A stretch of DNA of 64,000 nt, taken from contig NZ_QKKX01000043.1 in assembly GCF_003434305.1 (NCBI RefSeq), positions 1-64,000 of the forward strand, given 5' to 3'. This DNA is from Micromonospora sp. MW-13. GTDB taxonomy: Bacteria > Actinomycetota > Actinomycetes > Mycobacteriales > Micromonosporaceae. Made by a program: the position numbers and the translations under genes. The notes beneath the pieces are model-generated. The model worked only from the letters and a program-made list of their open reading frames with translations. It did no database searches and was not told the DNA's origin. Shown here piece after piece: positions 1 to 11,452 of the stretch (positions are counted from its first letter, which is position 1; each line of letters starts with the position of its first letter).

Positions 1-355
1 AAGCTGTGGGGGTGGTGGCCGGTGGGTAGAAGGGTCCGGCTAAAGCGCTGCGGCGGGCGACCGTGGCGCTGTCGAAGGAGACCGAGGACCCGGCCGGCCG
101 TCCTCCTGCTGGCCGCCTGCCAGGCTGTGCGACTACCTCGTCGAGGTCGGCTACGTCACGGCGATCAGCATCGAGACGATCCGACGTGTCCCGCACGAAC
201 GTGGGATGTCGTGGCAGGCCACCAAGACGTGGAAGGCCAGCCGCCTGGCGCACCGCCAACCAGCCTGGCGCACCGCCGACCAGGCCGAACTGACCACCGG
301 ATTCGCCACCGAATCCAAGATCCGGCACCCGGATTACCCGTTCAAGGCTGCATGA
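1..355 (+). pseudogene. IS630-type transposase remnant (N-terminal part, frameshifted)
   Basis: One frame (about 125-355) reads CDYLVEVGYVTAISIETIRR followed by a stretch ending in QATKTWKAS. This is the helix-turn-helix and 'KTWK' signature of IS630-family transposases. The part upstream continues in a different frame (KALRRATVALSKETED near 41-90), and the reading frame of the later part is closed by a stop at 41-43, so at least one frameshift has occurred. The catalytic DDE region is missing: the frame ends at 353-355 after an unrelated-looking tail. This is a dead fragment of an insertion sequence; no terminal inverted repeats are visible, and the window edge may cut it. Confidence 0.6.
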
Positions 356-563
356 CGGGGCAGTAGCTTGCACACCAGGCTGAGCACGACGGCCACCCGC
401 CTCCTGTGGGTGGCCTGGCGGGCCGCGTCGCCGAGGGTGCCCGTTTGGCGGGCGGATCGGCGAGGGCGATCACGGAATGGGCGACAGTAGCCAGGACACC
501 GATCGCGCCGGCGCCGGTGTGCAAACCGGGAATGTCCACACCCGACATCTTCGAGACAGATCA

Positions 564-2534
564 CTAGGCGTCACTGAGCGTGTCTGCCTCGGGTGTCGCG
601 GAGGCCAGTGTGGCCGGGGGCGGGTTGAGCGCGGCGGTGATCGCCTCGGCGGTGCGCCGGCCGACGCCGGGAACCTCGGTGATCTCCTCCACCGACGCCG
701 CCGCGAGCCGCTTGAGCGAGCCGAAGTGGCGCAGCAGCGCCTTGCGCCGCACCTCGCCGAGGCCGGGCACGCCGTCCAGCGCCGACTCCGTCATCCGCTT
801 GGACCGGCGCTCCCGGTGGAACGTGATGGCGAACCGGTGCGCCTCGTCACGCACCCGTTGCAGCAGGTAGAGCCCCTCGGAGGTGCGCGGCAGGATGACC
901 GGGAACTCGTCGTCGGGCAGCCACACCTCCTCCAGCCGCTTGGCCAGGCCGCACAGCGCCACGTCGTCGATGCCCAGCTCCGCGAGGGCCTGGGCCGCCG
1001 CCGCGACCTGCGGCGCGCCGCCGTCGACCACCACCAACTGCGGCGGGTACGCGAACTTTCGTGGCCGCCCGGTCGTCGGGTCGATGCCCGGCCGGTCCGG
1101 GTCGGACGCGGTCTCCTCCCCCAGCTCGCCGGTCTCGGCGCGGGCCTCCAGGTAGCGGGCGAAGCGGCGGCGCAGCACCTCCGACATGGCGGACAGGTCG
1201 TCGGTGGCGCCCCGGACGATGAACCGGCGGTACTCGCCCTTGCGGGGCAGGCCGTCCTCGAAGACGACCATGCTGGCCACCACGTCGGTGCCCTGGATCT
1301 GGGAGACGTCGAAGCACTCGATGCGCAGCGGCGCGGTGCGCATGCCGAGCGCGTCGCTGATCTCGTCGAGCGCCTGGCTGCGGGTGGTCAGGTCGCCCGC
1401 CCGTTTGAGCTTGTGCCGGGCCAGCGCGTCCTTGGCGTTGCGCTCCACCGTCTCCAGCAGGGACCGCTTGTCGCCGCGCTGCGGCACCCGCAGGGACACC
1501 CGGCTGCCCCGGCGGCCCGACAGCCAGTCGGCCAGCGCGTCGGCGTCGGCGGGCAGGGCGGGCACCAGCAGCTCGCGGGGCACGTCGGCCTCGCCCTGCT
1601 CTCCGCCGTACACCTGGGTGCAGAAGTGGTGCACCAGGTCGCCGGTGGTCAGGTCCTCGGTCTTCTCCACCACCCAGCCGCGCTGGCCCCGGACCCGGCC
1701 GTCGCGGACGTGGAAGACCTGGACGGCGGCCTCCAGGGGGTCGTCGGCGAACGCGACCACGTCGGCGTCGGTGCCGTCGCCGAGGACCACGGTCTGCTTC
1801 TCCATGGCCCGGCGCAGCGCCGCGACGTCGTCGCGCAGCCGGGCGGCCTTCTCGAACTCCAGCGCCTCGCTCGCCTCGGTCATCTCGCGTTCGAGGCGGC
1901 GGACCATGGTGTCGGTGCGCCCGCCCATGAAGTCGCAGAAGCCGTCGACGATGTGCCGGTGCTCCTCGGCGGAGACGCTGCCCACGCAGGGGGCGGAGCA
2001 CTTGCCGATGTAGCCCAGCAGGCAGGGGCGGCCGACCTGGCCGGCGCGCTTGAACACCCCGGCCGAGCAGGTGCGTGCCGGGAAGACCCGCAGCAGCAGG
2101 TCGAGGGTCTCGCGGATGGCCCAGGCGTGCGAGTACGGCCCGAAGTAGCGCACCCCCTTGCGCTTGGCGCCGCGCATCACCTGGAGCCGGGGGAACTCCT
2201 CGTCGACGGTGACGGCGAGGTACGGGTACGACTTGTCGTCGCGGTAGCGGACGTTGAACCGGGGGTCGTACTGCTTGATCCAGGTGTATTCGAGCTGGAG
2301 GGCCTCGACCTCGGTGCCGACGGTGACCCAGTCGACCGCCTCGGCGGTGGTGACCATCTGCTGGGTGCGCTGGTGCAGCCCCCACAGGTCGGCGAAGTAG
2401 GAGCTGAGCCGGCTGCGCAGGTTCTTCGCCTTGCCGACGTAGATCACTCGGCCGGTGCCGTCGCGGAACCGGTAGACCCCAGGGGACTCGGGGATCGTGC
2501 CGGGCGCGGGGCGGTAGGTGGAGGGATCAGCCAC
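564..2534 (-). CDS. uvrC: UvrABC system protein C (excinuclease subunit C)
   Basis: UvrC makes the 3' and then the 5' incision around a DNA lesion handed over by UvrB. The 656-residue protein has the full family order: an N-terminal GIY-YIG nuclease domain (GVY at 19-21, YVG at 32-34), a cysteine-containing middle region, a UVR motif that contacts UvrB (around ALEFEKAARLRDDVAALRR), the RNase H-like endonuclease half, and a C-terminal tandem helix-hairpin-helix (GVPGLGEVRRKALLRHFGS, then EVPGVGRRTAEAI). The start is a GTG at 2532-2534. It lies six bases after a TAGTCT -10 box, so the transcript should begin at or next to the start codon and has no Shine-Dalgarno sequence. uvrA and uvrB lie elsewhere in this window. 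Confidence 0.97.
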   Translation of the reverse strand: MADPSTYRPAPGTIPESPGVYRFRDGTGRVIYVGKAKNLRSRLSSYFADLWGLHQRTQQMVTTAEAVDWVTVGTEVEALQLEYTWIKQYDPRFNVRYRDDKSYPYLAVTVDEEFPRLQVMRGAKRKGVRYFGPYSHAWAIRETLDLLLRVFPARTCSAGVFKRAGQVGRPCLLGYIGKCSAPCVGSVSAEEHRHIVDGFCDFMGGRTDTMVRRLEREMTEASEALEFEKAARLRDDVAALRRAMEKQTVVLGDGTDADVVAFADDPLEAAVQVFHVRDGRVRGQRGWVVEKTEDLTTGDLVHHFCTQVYGGEQGEADVPRELLVPALPADADALADWLSGRRGSRVSLRVPQRGDKRSLLETVERNAKDALARHKLKRAGDLTTRSQALDEISDALGMRTAPLRIECFDVSQIQGTDVVASMVVFEDGLPRKGEYRRFIVRGATDDLSAMSEVLRRRFARYLEARAETGELGEETASDPDRPGIDPTTGRPRKFAYPPQLVVVDGGAPQVAAAAQALAELGIDDVALCGLAKRLEEVWLPDDEFPVILPRTSEGLYLLQRVRDEAHRFAITFHRERRSKRMTESALDGVPGLGEVRRKALLRHFGSLKRLAAASVEEITEVPGVGRRTAEAITAALNPPPATLASATPEADTLSDA

Positions 2535-2540
2535 GCCTGA

Positions 2541-2563
2541 AGACTAGTCGCTGGGCCCGACAG
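2541..2563 (-). promoter_or_regulatory. Probable PafBC/RecA-NDp-type damage promoter of uvrC
   Basis: On the minus strand the 23 nt read C-TGTC-GG-N9-CTA-N3-T. This matches the mycobacterial RecA-NDp consensus (TTGTC-N11-CTA-N3-T) except for the first base. The -10 part TAGTCT (2541-2546) is six bases from the GTG start codon of uvrC. The element type is known from mycobacteria, where it is controlled by PafBC; its activity here is inferred. Confidence 0.6.
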
Positions 2564-2672
2564 CCCAGATCACGCCGAGCTGGTCGACCTCGCTCCCGGC
2601 GCGGCCGAAGAAGCCGGCGGACGGCCGGCGGGTGACATGTCGATTGACGTCTTCCAATACCGAGGCGCGGAG

Positions 2673-2688
2673 GTTACCATCCGGTAAC
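2673..2688. promoter_or_regulatory. Palindrome GTTACC-N4-GGTAAC upstream of the acylase gene
   Basis: A perfect 6-bp inverted repeat with a 4-bp spacer lies 68 bp before the acylase start codon. Its size and symmetry fit a dimeric repressor site of the TetR or GntR type. No regulator gene is adjacent, so the partner is unknown. Confidence 0.3.
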
Positions 2689-2755
2689 TGAATGTTCTTC
2701 ACGTAATGATCGGCACCCGTCCCGCACCATGATCCCCACCCCCCGGAGGATCACC

Positions 2756-5700
2756 ATGCCCCGTCCCACCACCACGCGCCGCCTGCTGGCCGGCGCGACC
2801 GCCGCCGTCGGAGTCGCGGCCCTGCTGGTCGCCTCCCCCGCCCCGCCCCCCGCCGTGGGCGCGCCGGCCACCGCCGCCGCCACCGCGTTCGCCGCCAACG
2901 ACTACTGCCTGGGCGAGTGCGGCGACATCGTGCCGCCCGGCCAGAACGGCGACGCCACCCTGGTCGAGATCCTCGCCAACCAGACGCTGGGCACCCTGCC
3001 CCGGCACTCCGCCGACCAGCTCGGCCGTTACGCCGACCTGGTCTACGGCTACGCCGGGCTGCGCGAGGACCAGATCGGCAACTTCTTCAACGACGCCTCG
3101 TTCGGCGTCCCGGCCGGACAGGTCGAACGCGACTACTCGCCCCGCTCCGACGTGCGCATCGTCCGGGACAGGGCCACCGGCGTGCCGCACGTCACCGGCA
3201 CCACGCGCGGCGGCACCATGTACGGCGCCGGGTACGCCGGCGCCGAGGACCGGCTGTTCACCATGGACCTGCTGCGCCACGTCGGCCGGGGCACCCTCAC
3301 CCCGTTCGCCGGCGGGGCGCCGGGCAACCGGGCCCTGGAGCAGAGCGTCTGGCGCAACTCGCCGTACACCGACGCGGACCTGCAGACCCAGGTCGACGCG
3401 CTGCGCGCGAAGGGCCCGCGCGGCGAGCAGCTCTACGCCGACGTGCAGGAGTACATCGCCGGCATCAACGCCTACATCGGCGTCTGCATGGCCAACCGCA
3501 ACTGCCCCGGCGAGTACGTGCTGACCGGGCACCTCGACGCGATCACCAACGAGGGCGGACCCGAGCCGTTCCGGATGACCGACCTGATCGCCATCGCCGG
3601 CGTGGTCGGCGGCCTGTTCGGCGGCGGGGGCGGCACCGAGATGCAGTCCGCGCTGGTGCGGATCGCCGCCCGGGCCCGCTACGGCCCCGCCGAGGGCGAC
3701 AAGGTGTGGTCGGCCTTCCGCAACCAGAACGACCCGGAGGCGGTGCTCACCCTGCACGACGGGCAGAGCTTCCCGTACGGGTCGGCCTCCCCGGACGCGG
3801 CCAGCGTGGCGCTGCCCGACGCCGGGTCCGCCAGGGTCGAGCCGATCTTCACCGACCCCACCGGCTCCGCCACCAGCACGGCCACCGCCGGCCGCGGCTC
3901 CGAGCTGGCCGCCGCGCTGTCCGGGCTGACCATCGACCCCGCGCACCGGGGCATGTCCAACGCGGCCCTGGTCTCCGGCGCCCATTCCGCGACCGGCCAC
4001 CCGGTCGCCGTGTTCGGCCCGCAGACCGGCTACTTCTCCCCCCAGCTCCTGATGATCCAGGAGTTGCAGGGGCCCGGGATCAGCGCCCGGGGGGCCGCGT
4101 TCGCCGGCCTGAACCTCTACGTGCTGCTCGGCCGGGGCCAGGACTACGCCTGGAGCGCCACCTCGTCGACCCACGACATCACCGACACGTACGCGGTGCC
4201 GCTGTGCACCACCGACGGCAGCGCGCCCACCCTCACCGGCGACCACTACCTGTACCGGGGCCAGTGCCTGGCGATGGAGCAGCTCGCGCACACCAACAAG
4301 TGGAGCCCGACGGCGGCCGACAGCACGCCCGTCGGGTCGTACAAGCTCACCGCCTGGCGCACGAAGCTCGGCCTGGTCGCCTGGCGCGGCACCGTCGGCG
4401 GCCGGCCGCACGCGTTCACCCAGCTCCGCTCCACCTACCGGCACGAGGCCGACTCCGCGATCGGCTTCCAGATGTTCAACGACCCCACCCAGATGGGCTC
4501 CGCCGACGCCTTCACCGCCTCGGCGAACAACGTCGAGTACGCGTTCAACTGGTTCTACGTGAACTCCACCCAGTCGGCGTACTTCAACTCCGGGCTCAAC
4601 CCCGTGCGGGCCGCCGGGTCGAACCCGAACCTGCCGATGAAGGCCGAGGCCGCGTACGAGTGGCAGGGCTACCAGCCGGCGACGAACACCGCGACGTACG
4701 CCCCGCTGGCCGCCCATCCCCGGTCGGTGAACCAGGACTACTACGTGAGCTGGAACAACAAGCAGGCCAAGGACTTCGGGGCGGCCGACGGCAACTTCAG
4801 CTTCGGCGCGGTGCACCGGGGCAACCTGCTCGACCGGCCGCTCAAGGCGGCCATCGCGACGGGGAAGAAGTTCGACCGGGCGTCGCTGACCAGCCTCGTG
4901 GAGCAGGCCGGGCTGACCGACCTGCGCGGGGTCGAGGTGCTCGACGAGCTGATCCGGGTGCTGGAGAGCCAGCCCGTCGGCGACGCCGCGCTGGCCGCCG
5001 AGATCGGCCGGCTGAAGGCGTGGCGGCAGGACGGCGCGCTGCGGGTCGAGACGGCCAAGGGCTCGAAGGTGTACCGGCACGCCGACGCGATCCGCACGTT
5101 CGACGCCTGGTGGCCGCTGCTGGTCCGGGGGATGTTCTCCGCGCCGCTCGGCCCGGACCTCTACCAGGCACTGGTCAACACCCTCCAGATCAACGAGTCC
5201 CCGTCCGGGCACCAGCAGGGCGACGTGTCGAGCCTGGCCACGTCGGCCAGCGAGGCCCAGTCACACAAGGGCTCGTCGTTCCAGTACGGCTGGTGGGGCT
5301 ACGTGGACAAGGACCTGCGCGCGGTGCTCGGCGACCCGGTCGCCGGCGGCCTCGGCCGCACGTACTGCGGCGGCGGCACCCTCGCCGGGTGCCGGCAGCT
5401 ACTGCTCGACACGCTGCGCGGCGCGGCGGCCACCCCGGCCGCACAGGTCTACCCCGGCGACGCCACCTGCTCGGCCGGCGACCAGTGGTGCGCCGACGCG
5501 ATCGTCCAGTCGCCGCTGGGCGGGATCAAGCACGCCACGATCGCCTGGCAGAACCGGCCCACCTTCCAGCAGGTGGTCTCGTTCCCCGCGAAGCGCGGCG
5601 ACGACGTGACCAACCTCGCCGCCGGCCGGTCGGTGGCCGCGTCGAGCAGCCAGTTCGGCTACGCCGCCGCGAAGGCCGTCGACGGGGACCTCGGCACCCG

Positions 5701-5992
5701 GTGGGCCAGCTCCTGGAACGACGACCAGACGCTCACCGTCGACCTGGGCTCCGCCCGAGCGGTGGGCCGGGTGGTGCTGGCCTGGGAGTCGGCATACGCC
5801 CGGTCGTACCGGATCGAGGTGTCCGCCGACGGGACCACCTGGCGCACGGCCTGGTCGACCACGGCCGGCGACGGCGGCACCGACGTGGCGGCGTTCCCGA
5901 CCGAGACCGCCCGGTACGTACGGATGCGCGGCCTGACCCGGGCCACCACCTACGGCTTCTCGCTGTGGGAGATGTCGGTGTACGCCCACTGA
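2756..5992 (+). CDS. Secreted penicillin acylase family (Ntn hydrolase) with C-terminal discoidin domain
   Basis: This is a member of the penicillin/acyl-homoserine-lactone acylase family, which cleaves amide bonds of N-acylated substrates outside the cell. The start at 2756 is preferred over the ATG at 2729 because GGAGGA (2745-2750) sits 5 nt before it. Residues 1-40 form a signal peptide (arginine-rich start, hydrophobic core, alanine-rich end). The family motif SNAALVSG places the likely autocatalytic N-terminal nucleophile at Ser401. That would give an alpha chain of about 365 residues after the signal and a beta chain of about 680. The last ~130 residues form an F5/8-type C (discoidin/CBM32-like) domain, from NLAAGRSVAASSS to the end, joined after a Cys-containing segment; such domains bind sugars or cell surfaces. 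Total length is 1078 residues, longer than typical acylases because of this appendage. The real substrate cannot be read from sequence. Confidence 0.88.
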   Translation: MPRPTTTRRLLAGATAAVGVAALLVASPAPPPAVGAPATAAATAFAANDYCLGECGDIVPPGQNGDATLVEILANQTLGTLPRHSADQLGRYADLVYGYAGLREDQIGNFFNDASFGVPAGQVERDYSPRSDVRIVRDRATGVPHVTGTTRGGTMYGAGYAGAEDRLFTMDLLRHVGRGTLTPFAGGAPGNRALEQSVWRNSPYTDADLQTQVDALRAKGPRGEQLYADVQEYIAGINAYIGVCMANRNCPGEYVLTGHLDAITNEGGPEPFRMTDLIAIAGVVGGLFGGGGGTEMQSALVRIAARARYGPAEGDKVWSAFRNQNDPEAVLTLHDGQSFPYGSASPDAASVALPDAGSARVEPIFTDPTGSATSTATAGRGSELAAALSGLTIDPAHRGMSNAALVSGAHSATGHPVAVFGPQTGYFSPQLLMIQELQGPGISARGAAFAGLNLYVLLGRGQDYAWSATSSTHDITDTYAVPLCTTDGSAPTLTGDHYLYRGQCLAMEQLAHTNKWSPTAADSTPVGSYKLTAWRTKLGLVAWRGTVGGRPHAFTQLRSTYRHEADSAIGFQMFNDPTQMGSADAFTASANNVEYAFNWFYVNSTQSAYFNSGLNPVRAAGSNPNLPMKAEAAYEWQGYQPATNTATYAPLAAHPRSVNQDYYVSWNNKQAKDFGAADGNFSFGAVHRGNLLDRPLKAAIATGKKFDRASLTSLVEQAGLTDLRGVEVLDELIRVLESQPVGDAALAAEIGRLKAWRQDGALRVETAKGSKVYRHADAIRTFDAWWPLLVRGMFSAPLGPDLYQALVNTLQINESPSGHQQGDVSSLATSASEAQSHKGSSFQYGWWGYVDKDLRAVLGDPVAGGLGRTYCGGGTLAGCRQLLLDTLRGAAATPAAQVYPGDATCSAGDQWCADAIVQSPLGGIKHATIAWQNRPTFQQVVSFPAKRGDDVTNLAAGRSVAASSSQFGYAAAKAVDGDLGTRWASSWNDDQTLTVDLGSARAVGRVVLAWESAYARSYRIEVSADGTTWRTAWSTTAGDGGTDVAAFPTETARYVRMRGLTRATTYGFSLWEMSVYAH

Positions 5993-6000
5993 CCCCCTGC

Positions 6001-6042
6001 GACGGCGGCCGGCACGGGCGATCCGTGCCGGCCGTCGCCGTC
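6001..6042. terminator. Strong hairpin between convergent genes
   Basis: A perfect 11-bp stem, GGCCGGCACGG (6007-6017) and its complement (6023-6033), has a 5-nt loop and can be extended by further pairs. It lies between the acylase gene and the oppositely oriented Rieske gene and can serve both directions. There is no U-tract, as is usual in high-GC actinobacteria. Confidence 0.65.
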
Positions 6043-6526
6043 AGGCGAGGCTGATCTGGTCGCCGTCGACCTTGATCTCCTTGGCCGCCAGCGGCTTCGT
6101 CGCCGGACCCTGCCTCACCGAGCCGTCGGTGATGGAGAACCTGCTGTTGTGGCAGGTGCAGTTGATGGTGCCGCCGTCGACGTTCGACACCGGGCAGCCC
6201 TGGTGGGTGCAGATCGGGTCGAAGCCCTTGAACGTGCCGGCCTCGGGCTGGGTGATCACCACACCCTTGCTGGCGTACACCGCGCCGCCGCCGACCGGGA
6301 TGTCGGCGGTGCGGGCCAGCGGGGCCGACGAGTCCCGGTTGCCGCCCTCGGCGTCGCCCGTGCCGGTCGCGCCCGGTCCGCCGCTGGTCGGGGCCGAGCC
6401 GCCGTCGGTGTCGTCGGCGCTCCCGCAGGCCGACAGGACGACCGCCGCGCCCACCGCGCCGGCACCGGCGAGGAGGGTGCGGCGCGTCCGCGTGCCCGGA
6501 GGAGTCTGCGCCTGCTCGTCACTCAT
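6041..6526 (-). CDS. Rieske [2Fe-2S] protein, Tat-exported lipoprotein-like
   Basis: This is a small (161 aa) stand-alone Rieske iron-sulfur protein, presumably an electron carrier at the outer face of the membrane. The cluster ligands are in place: C-T-H-Q-G-C and later C-T-C-H-N-S-R-F, the standard CxHxxC / CxxH pair with two extra cysteines that form the disulfide of high-potential Rieske proteins. The N-terminus has a twin-arginine pair (TRTRRTLLAGAGAVG), a hydrophobic stretch and a lipobox-like LSAC, then a Ser/Gly/Thr-rich linker of about 50 residues. The start at 6526 is chosen over the upstream ATG at 6571 because GAGAGG precedes it with 6-nt spacing. This type is common in Streptomyces and Micromonospora; its redox partner is not encoded nearby. 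Confidence 0.88.
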   Translation of the reverse strand: MSDEQAQTPPGTRTRRTLLAGAGAVGAAVVLSACGSADDTDGGSAPTSGGPGATGTGDAEGGNRDSSAPLARTADIPVGGGAVYASKGVVITQPEAGTFKGFDPICTHQGCPVSNVDGGTINCTCHNSRFSITDGSVRQGPATKPLAAKEIKVDGDQISLA

Positions 6527-6747
6527 GTCTGGCCTCTCTCTCGACTGCCGCCGCCCACCAGCCGCGGCCACACCAGCTGTCCACGGACCACGGTGCCTGC
6601 CGGTTCAACGAATCGACCACCGTGATCGCTCCGGGCCGGCCGCCGCCGGCGGACCCGACGAGATCGCCGTCGCCGGCCCCGCCCGACTCACCTGCGGCGG
6701 TCGCCCGTCGCCGGGAGTCCGCCGCGCCGCCGGGCCGGGCCGGGGGG

Positions 6748-9693
<2,946 letters not shown>

Positions 9694-9808
9694 GGTCCGT
9701 GTACTCCCGGGAGAAGAAGGCGAGGAGGATCTGTCCGCTCCGGGGCGGTCCGGGCGGTTCCGGGACGGCCCTGAGCGGTTGTGCGAGCGCAGAAGAAGCG
9801 CCTCGGCA

Positions 9809-9831
9809 ACTCTAGCCCCGGGGTACGACAA
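9809..9831 (-). promoter_or_regulatory. Probable PafBC/RecA-NDp-type damage promoter of uvrA
   Basis: The minus strand reads TTGTC-N11-CTA-N3-T over exactly 23 nt, with TAGAGT as the -10 (9809-9814). This is a full match to the fixed positions of the LexA-independent damage promoter of mycobacteria. It gives a leader of roughly 110 nt before the GTG at 9693. It also argues that the ATG at 9849, upstream of the promoter, is not used. Confidence 0.65.
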
Positions 9832-10014
9832 CTTTCCGCGCCCACACATTCCCCCAGCTCACACCGGTCGCGCTGGACGCCTCTCGGGCCGCCGGTGGGC
9901 CGCCAGCGACCGGGTGCCCGCCGGTGGGCCCCCGCTGAGGCGACCGGTGGCGCGCCCCGCCCACCCGCGCCGGTGGGCGACACCACGACAACTGTGCGTC
10001 ACGGCAACCCGCCA
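9832..10014. other. Gene-free stretch with repeated CCGGTGGGC motifs
   Basis: Several copies of CCGGTGGGC or its complement lie between about 9890 and 9985. No conserved reading frame, tRNA or clear terminator is seen. It separates the uvrA promoter from the palindromic element at 10015. Confidence 0.4.
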
Positions 10015-10108
10015 CCGCTCGCATGATCGACTTTTTGTCGGTGACATGGCGGTGTTCAGGCCACGGGAGGCCCCGATGTCACGGATCCGAAGTCGATCAT
10101 GCGAGCGG
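10015..10108. repeat. Palindromic mini-element, 18-bp perfect terminal inverted repeats
   Basis: The ends CCGCTCGCATGATCGACT (10015-10032) and its exact reverse complement (10091-10108) enclose 58 bp. An inner inverted pair, GTGACAT (10041-10047) and ATGTCAC (10076-10082), extends the fold. No coding frame fits. The build resembles a MITE or REP-like intergenic element; two similarly built but different elements occur at 28948 and 58277. Confidence 0.6.
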
Positions 10109-10169
10109 GCAACGACCGATCCTCGACGCGGCCAGGGCGTAGCCCTCGACGCGCCAGGGCGTTGCGGGG

Positions 10170-10270
10170 CAGGGACGGCCGTCCGCCGGCGCCCGCCGCG
10201 CCAGCCGCCCCGGCGCTAGTTCAGGGACGGCCCGTCCGGCGGCGCCCGCCACGCCAGCCGCCCCGGCGCT
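10170..10270. repeat. Imperfect 48-bp direct duplication of the rsgA 3' end
   Basis: The 49 bp at 10222-10270, which encode the last residues of RsgA, are repeated at 10170-10217 just beyond the stop codon. The copies differ by one indel and two substitutions. Just before, a shorter repeat (CTCGACGCG...CCAGGGCGT) also occurs twice. This looks like a local slippage duplication of the gene tail. Confidence 0.7.
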
Positions 10271-11273
10271 CGGCGGCCAGCCGGGTCTCCCGGCGCCGGC
10301 TCTCGACGGCGATCTCCCGCTGCAGCTTGCGCCAGCTGTCGTACCGGCGGCCGGTCAGCTCCCCGGCGGCGAGTGCGTCGCGGACCGCGCAGCCCGGCTC
10401 GGCGTCGTGCGCGCAGTCGGCGTACCGGCAGCCGGTGGCCAGCTCGGCGATGTCGGCGAAGGCCCGGTCCAGCCCGACCGCGCCGTCGAGCAGGCCGACC
10501 GCCCGCACCCCCGGGGTGTCCAGCACCGCTCCGCCGCCGGGGACCGGGACCAGCGCCCGCCAGGTGGTGGTGTGCCGGCCCTTGCCGTCGACCCGGCGGA
10601 TCGCCTGGGTGGGCATCACCACCGCCCCGGCCAGGGCGTTGACGATGCTCGACTTGCCGGCCCCGGACGGCCCGAGCAGGGCCAGGGTGCGGCCCGGGAC
10701 GACGTGGGCGCGCAGCGGGTCGAGGCCGGTGCCCCGCTCGGCGCTGACCGCCAGCACCGGCACCCCGGGCGCGACCCCGGCGAGCTGCCGGGCGATCGCC
10801 GCCGGGTCGGCGGCGAGGTCGGCCTTGGTGAGCACCACCAGCGGGGTGGCGCCCGACTCGTGGGCCAGGGCGAGCAGCCGCTCGATGCGGGCGACATCCG
10901 GCTCCGGGTGCACCGGCTCGACGACGGCGGCGGCGTCCAGGTTGGCGGCGAGCACCTGCCCGCTGGCGTCCTTGCCGGCGGTCCGGCGCACCAGCGCGGT
11001 GCGCCGGGGCAGCACGGCCTCGACGGTGACCGGCCCGTCCGGCCAGGTGTGCAGGAGCACCCAGTCCCCCGCGCAGGGCAGCCGGGTCAGGTCGCGGGCG
11101 GCGGCGGCCAGCACCGCCGCGCCCAGGGTGGCGCGGACCGGGCCGTCCGCGCCGAGCACGGTGCACACGCCGCGGTCGACCCGGGCCACCCGGCCCGGCC
11201 GCTGGTGGGTGCGGTTACGTACGTGGGCCGCCCGCTCGGCGTCCCAGCCGAGGGCGGTCAGATCGATGGTCAT
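10221..11273 (-). CDS. rsgA: Ribosome small-subunit-dependent GTPase RsgA
   Basis: RsgA is a circularly permuted GTPase that helps the last steps of 30S subunit maturation. In this 350-residue protein the GTPase motifs come in the permuted order: G4 (TKAD) first, then G1 (GPSGAGKSS), then G3 (DTPGVR). An N-terminal OB-fold region precedes them, and the C-terminal zinc knuckle is seen as C-x4-C-x6-C (CRYADCAHDAEPGC). The start at 11273 (MTIDLTALGW) has GGAGAGG 5 nt upstream; the ATG at 11303 lacks a good site. The very C-terminus is Arg/Gly-rich, and its coding DNA is duplicated downstream. Confidence 0.93.
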   Translation of the reverse strand: MTIDLTALGWDAERAAHVRNRTHQRPGRVARVDRGVCTVLGADGPVRATLGAAVLAAAARDLTRLPCAGDWVLLHTWPDGPVTVEAVLPRRTALVRRTAGKDASGQVLAANLDAAAVVEPVHPEPDVARIERLLALAHESGATPLVVLTKADLAADPAAIARQLAGVAPGVPVLAVSAERGTGLDPLRAHVVPGRTLALLGPSGAGKSSIVNALAGAVVMPTQAIRRVDGKGRHTTTWRALVPVPGGGAVLDTPGVRAVGLLDGAVGLDRAFADIAELATGCRYADCAHDAEPGCAVRDALAAGELTGRRYDSWRKLQREIAVESRRRETRLAAERRGGWRGGRRRTGRP

Positions 11274-11440
11274 CGGAACCTCTCCGGTGTCGGGGTGAAC
11301 CATGGCGCGACTGGCGTGCTAGGACCGGCATGGGCACCACCTCCTCCGACGTCCCGGGTGCCGCGTACGACGCCGACGGTAAGGGGCGGGCCGACGCGCC
11401 GAAAGCGAATTCCACGGCGACGCCGGGGGCCACCGACCGC

Positions 11441-11446
11441 TAGGGT
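11441..11446 (+). promoter_or_regulatory. -10 box of a leaderless promoter
   Basis: TAGGGT ends six bases before the GTG start at 11453, the spacing expected when transcription starts at the start codon. No separate Shine-Dalgarno sequence fits. Confidence 0.5.
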
Positions 11447-11452
11447 CGGAGC

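Noticed and set aside
342..548. 68-residue minus-strand frame beginning MSGVDIPGLHTGAGA
   Set aside because: No motif, no clear ribosome binding site, Pro/Arg-rich end; it lies next to the transposase remnant and is more likely chance.
477..2540. Long plus-strand open frame opposite uvrC, and similar ones opposite uvrA (6622-9774) and polA (40403-43123)
   Set aside because: These are the usual antisense shadows of very GC-rich genes: their composition is Ala/Gly/Arg/Pro/Val-rich and no motif is present, while the minus strand encodes complete known proteins.
9694..9849. N-terminal extension of uvrA to the ATG at 9849
   Set aside because: The extra residues are not UvrA-like, and the damage-type promoter -10 box at 9809-9814 lies downstream of that ATG.
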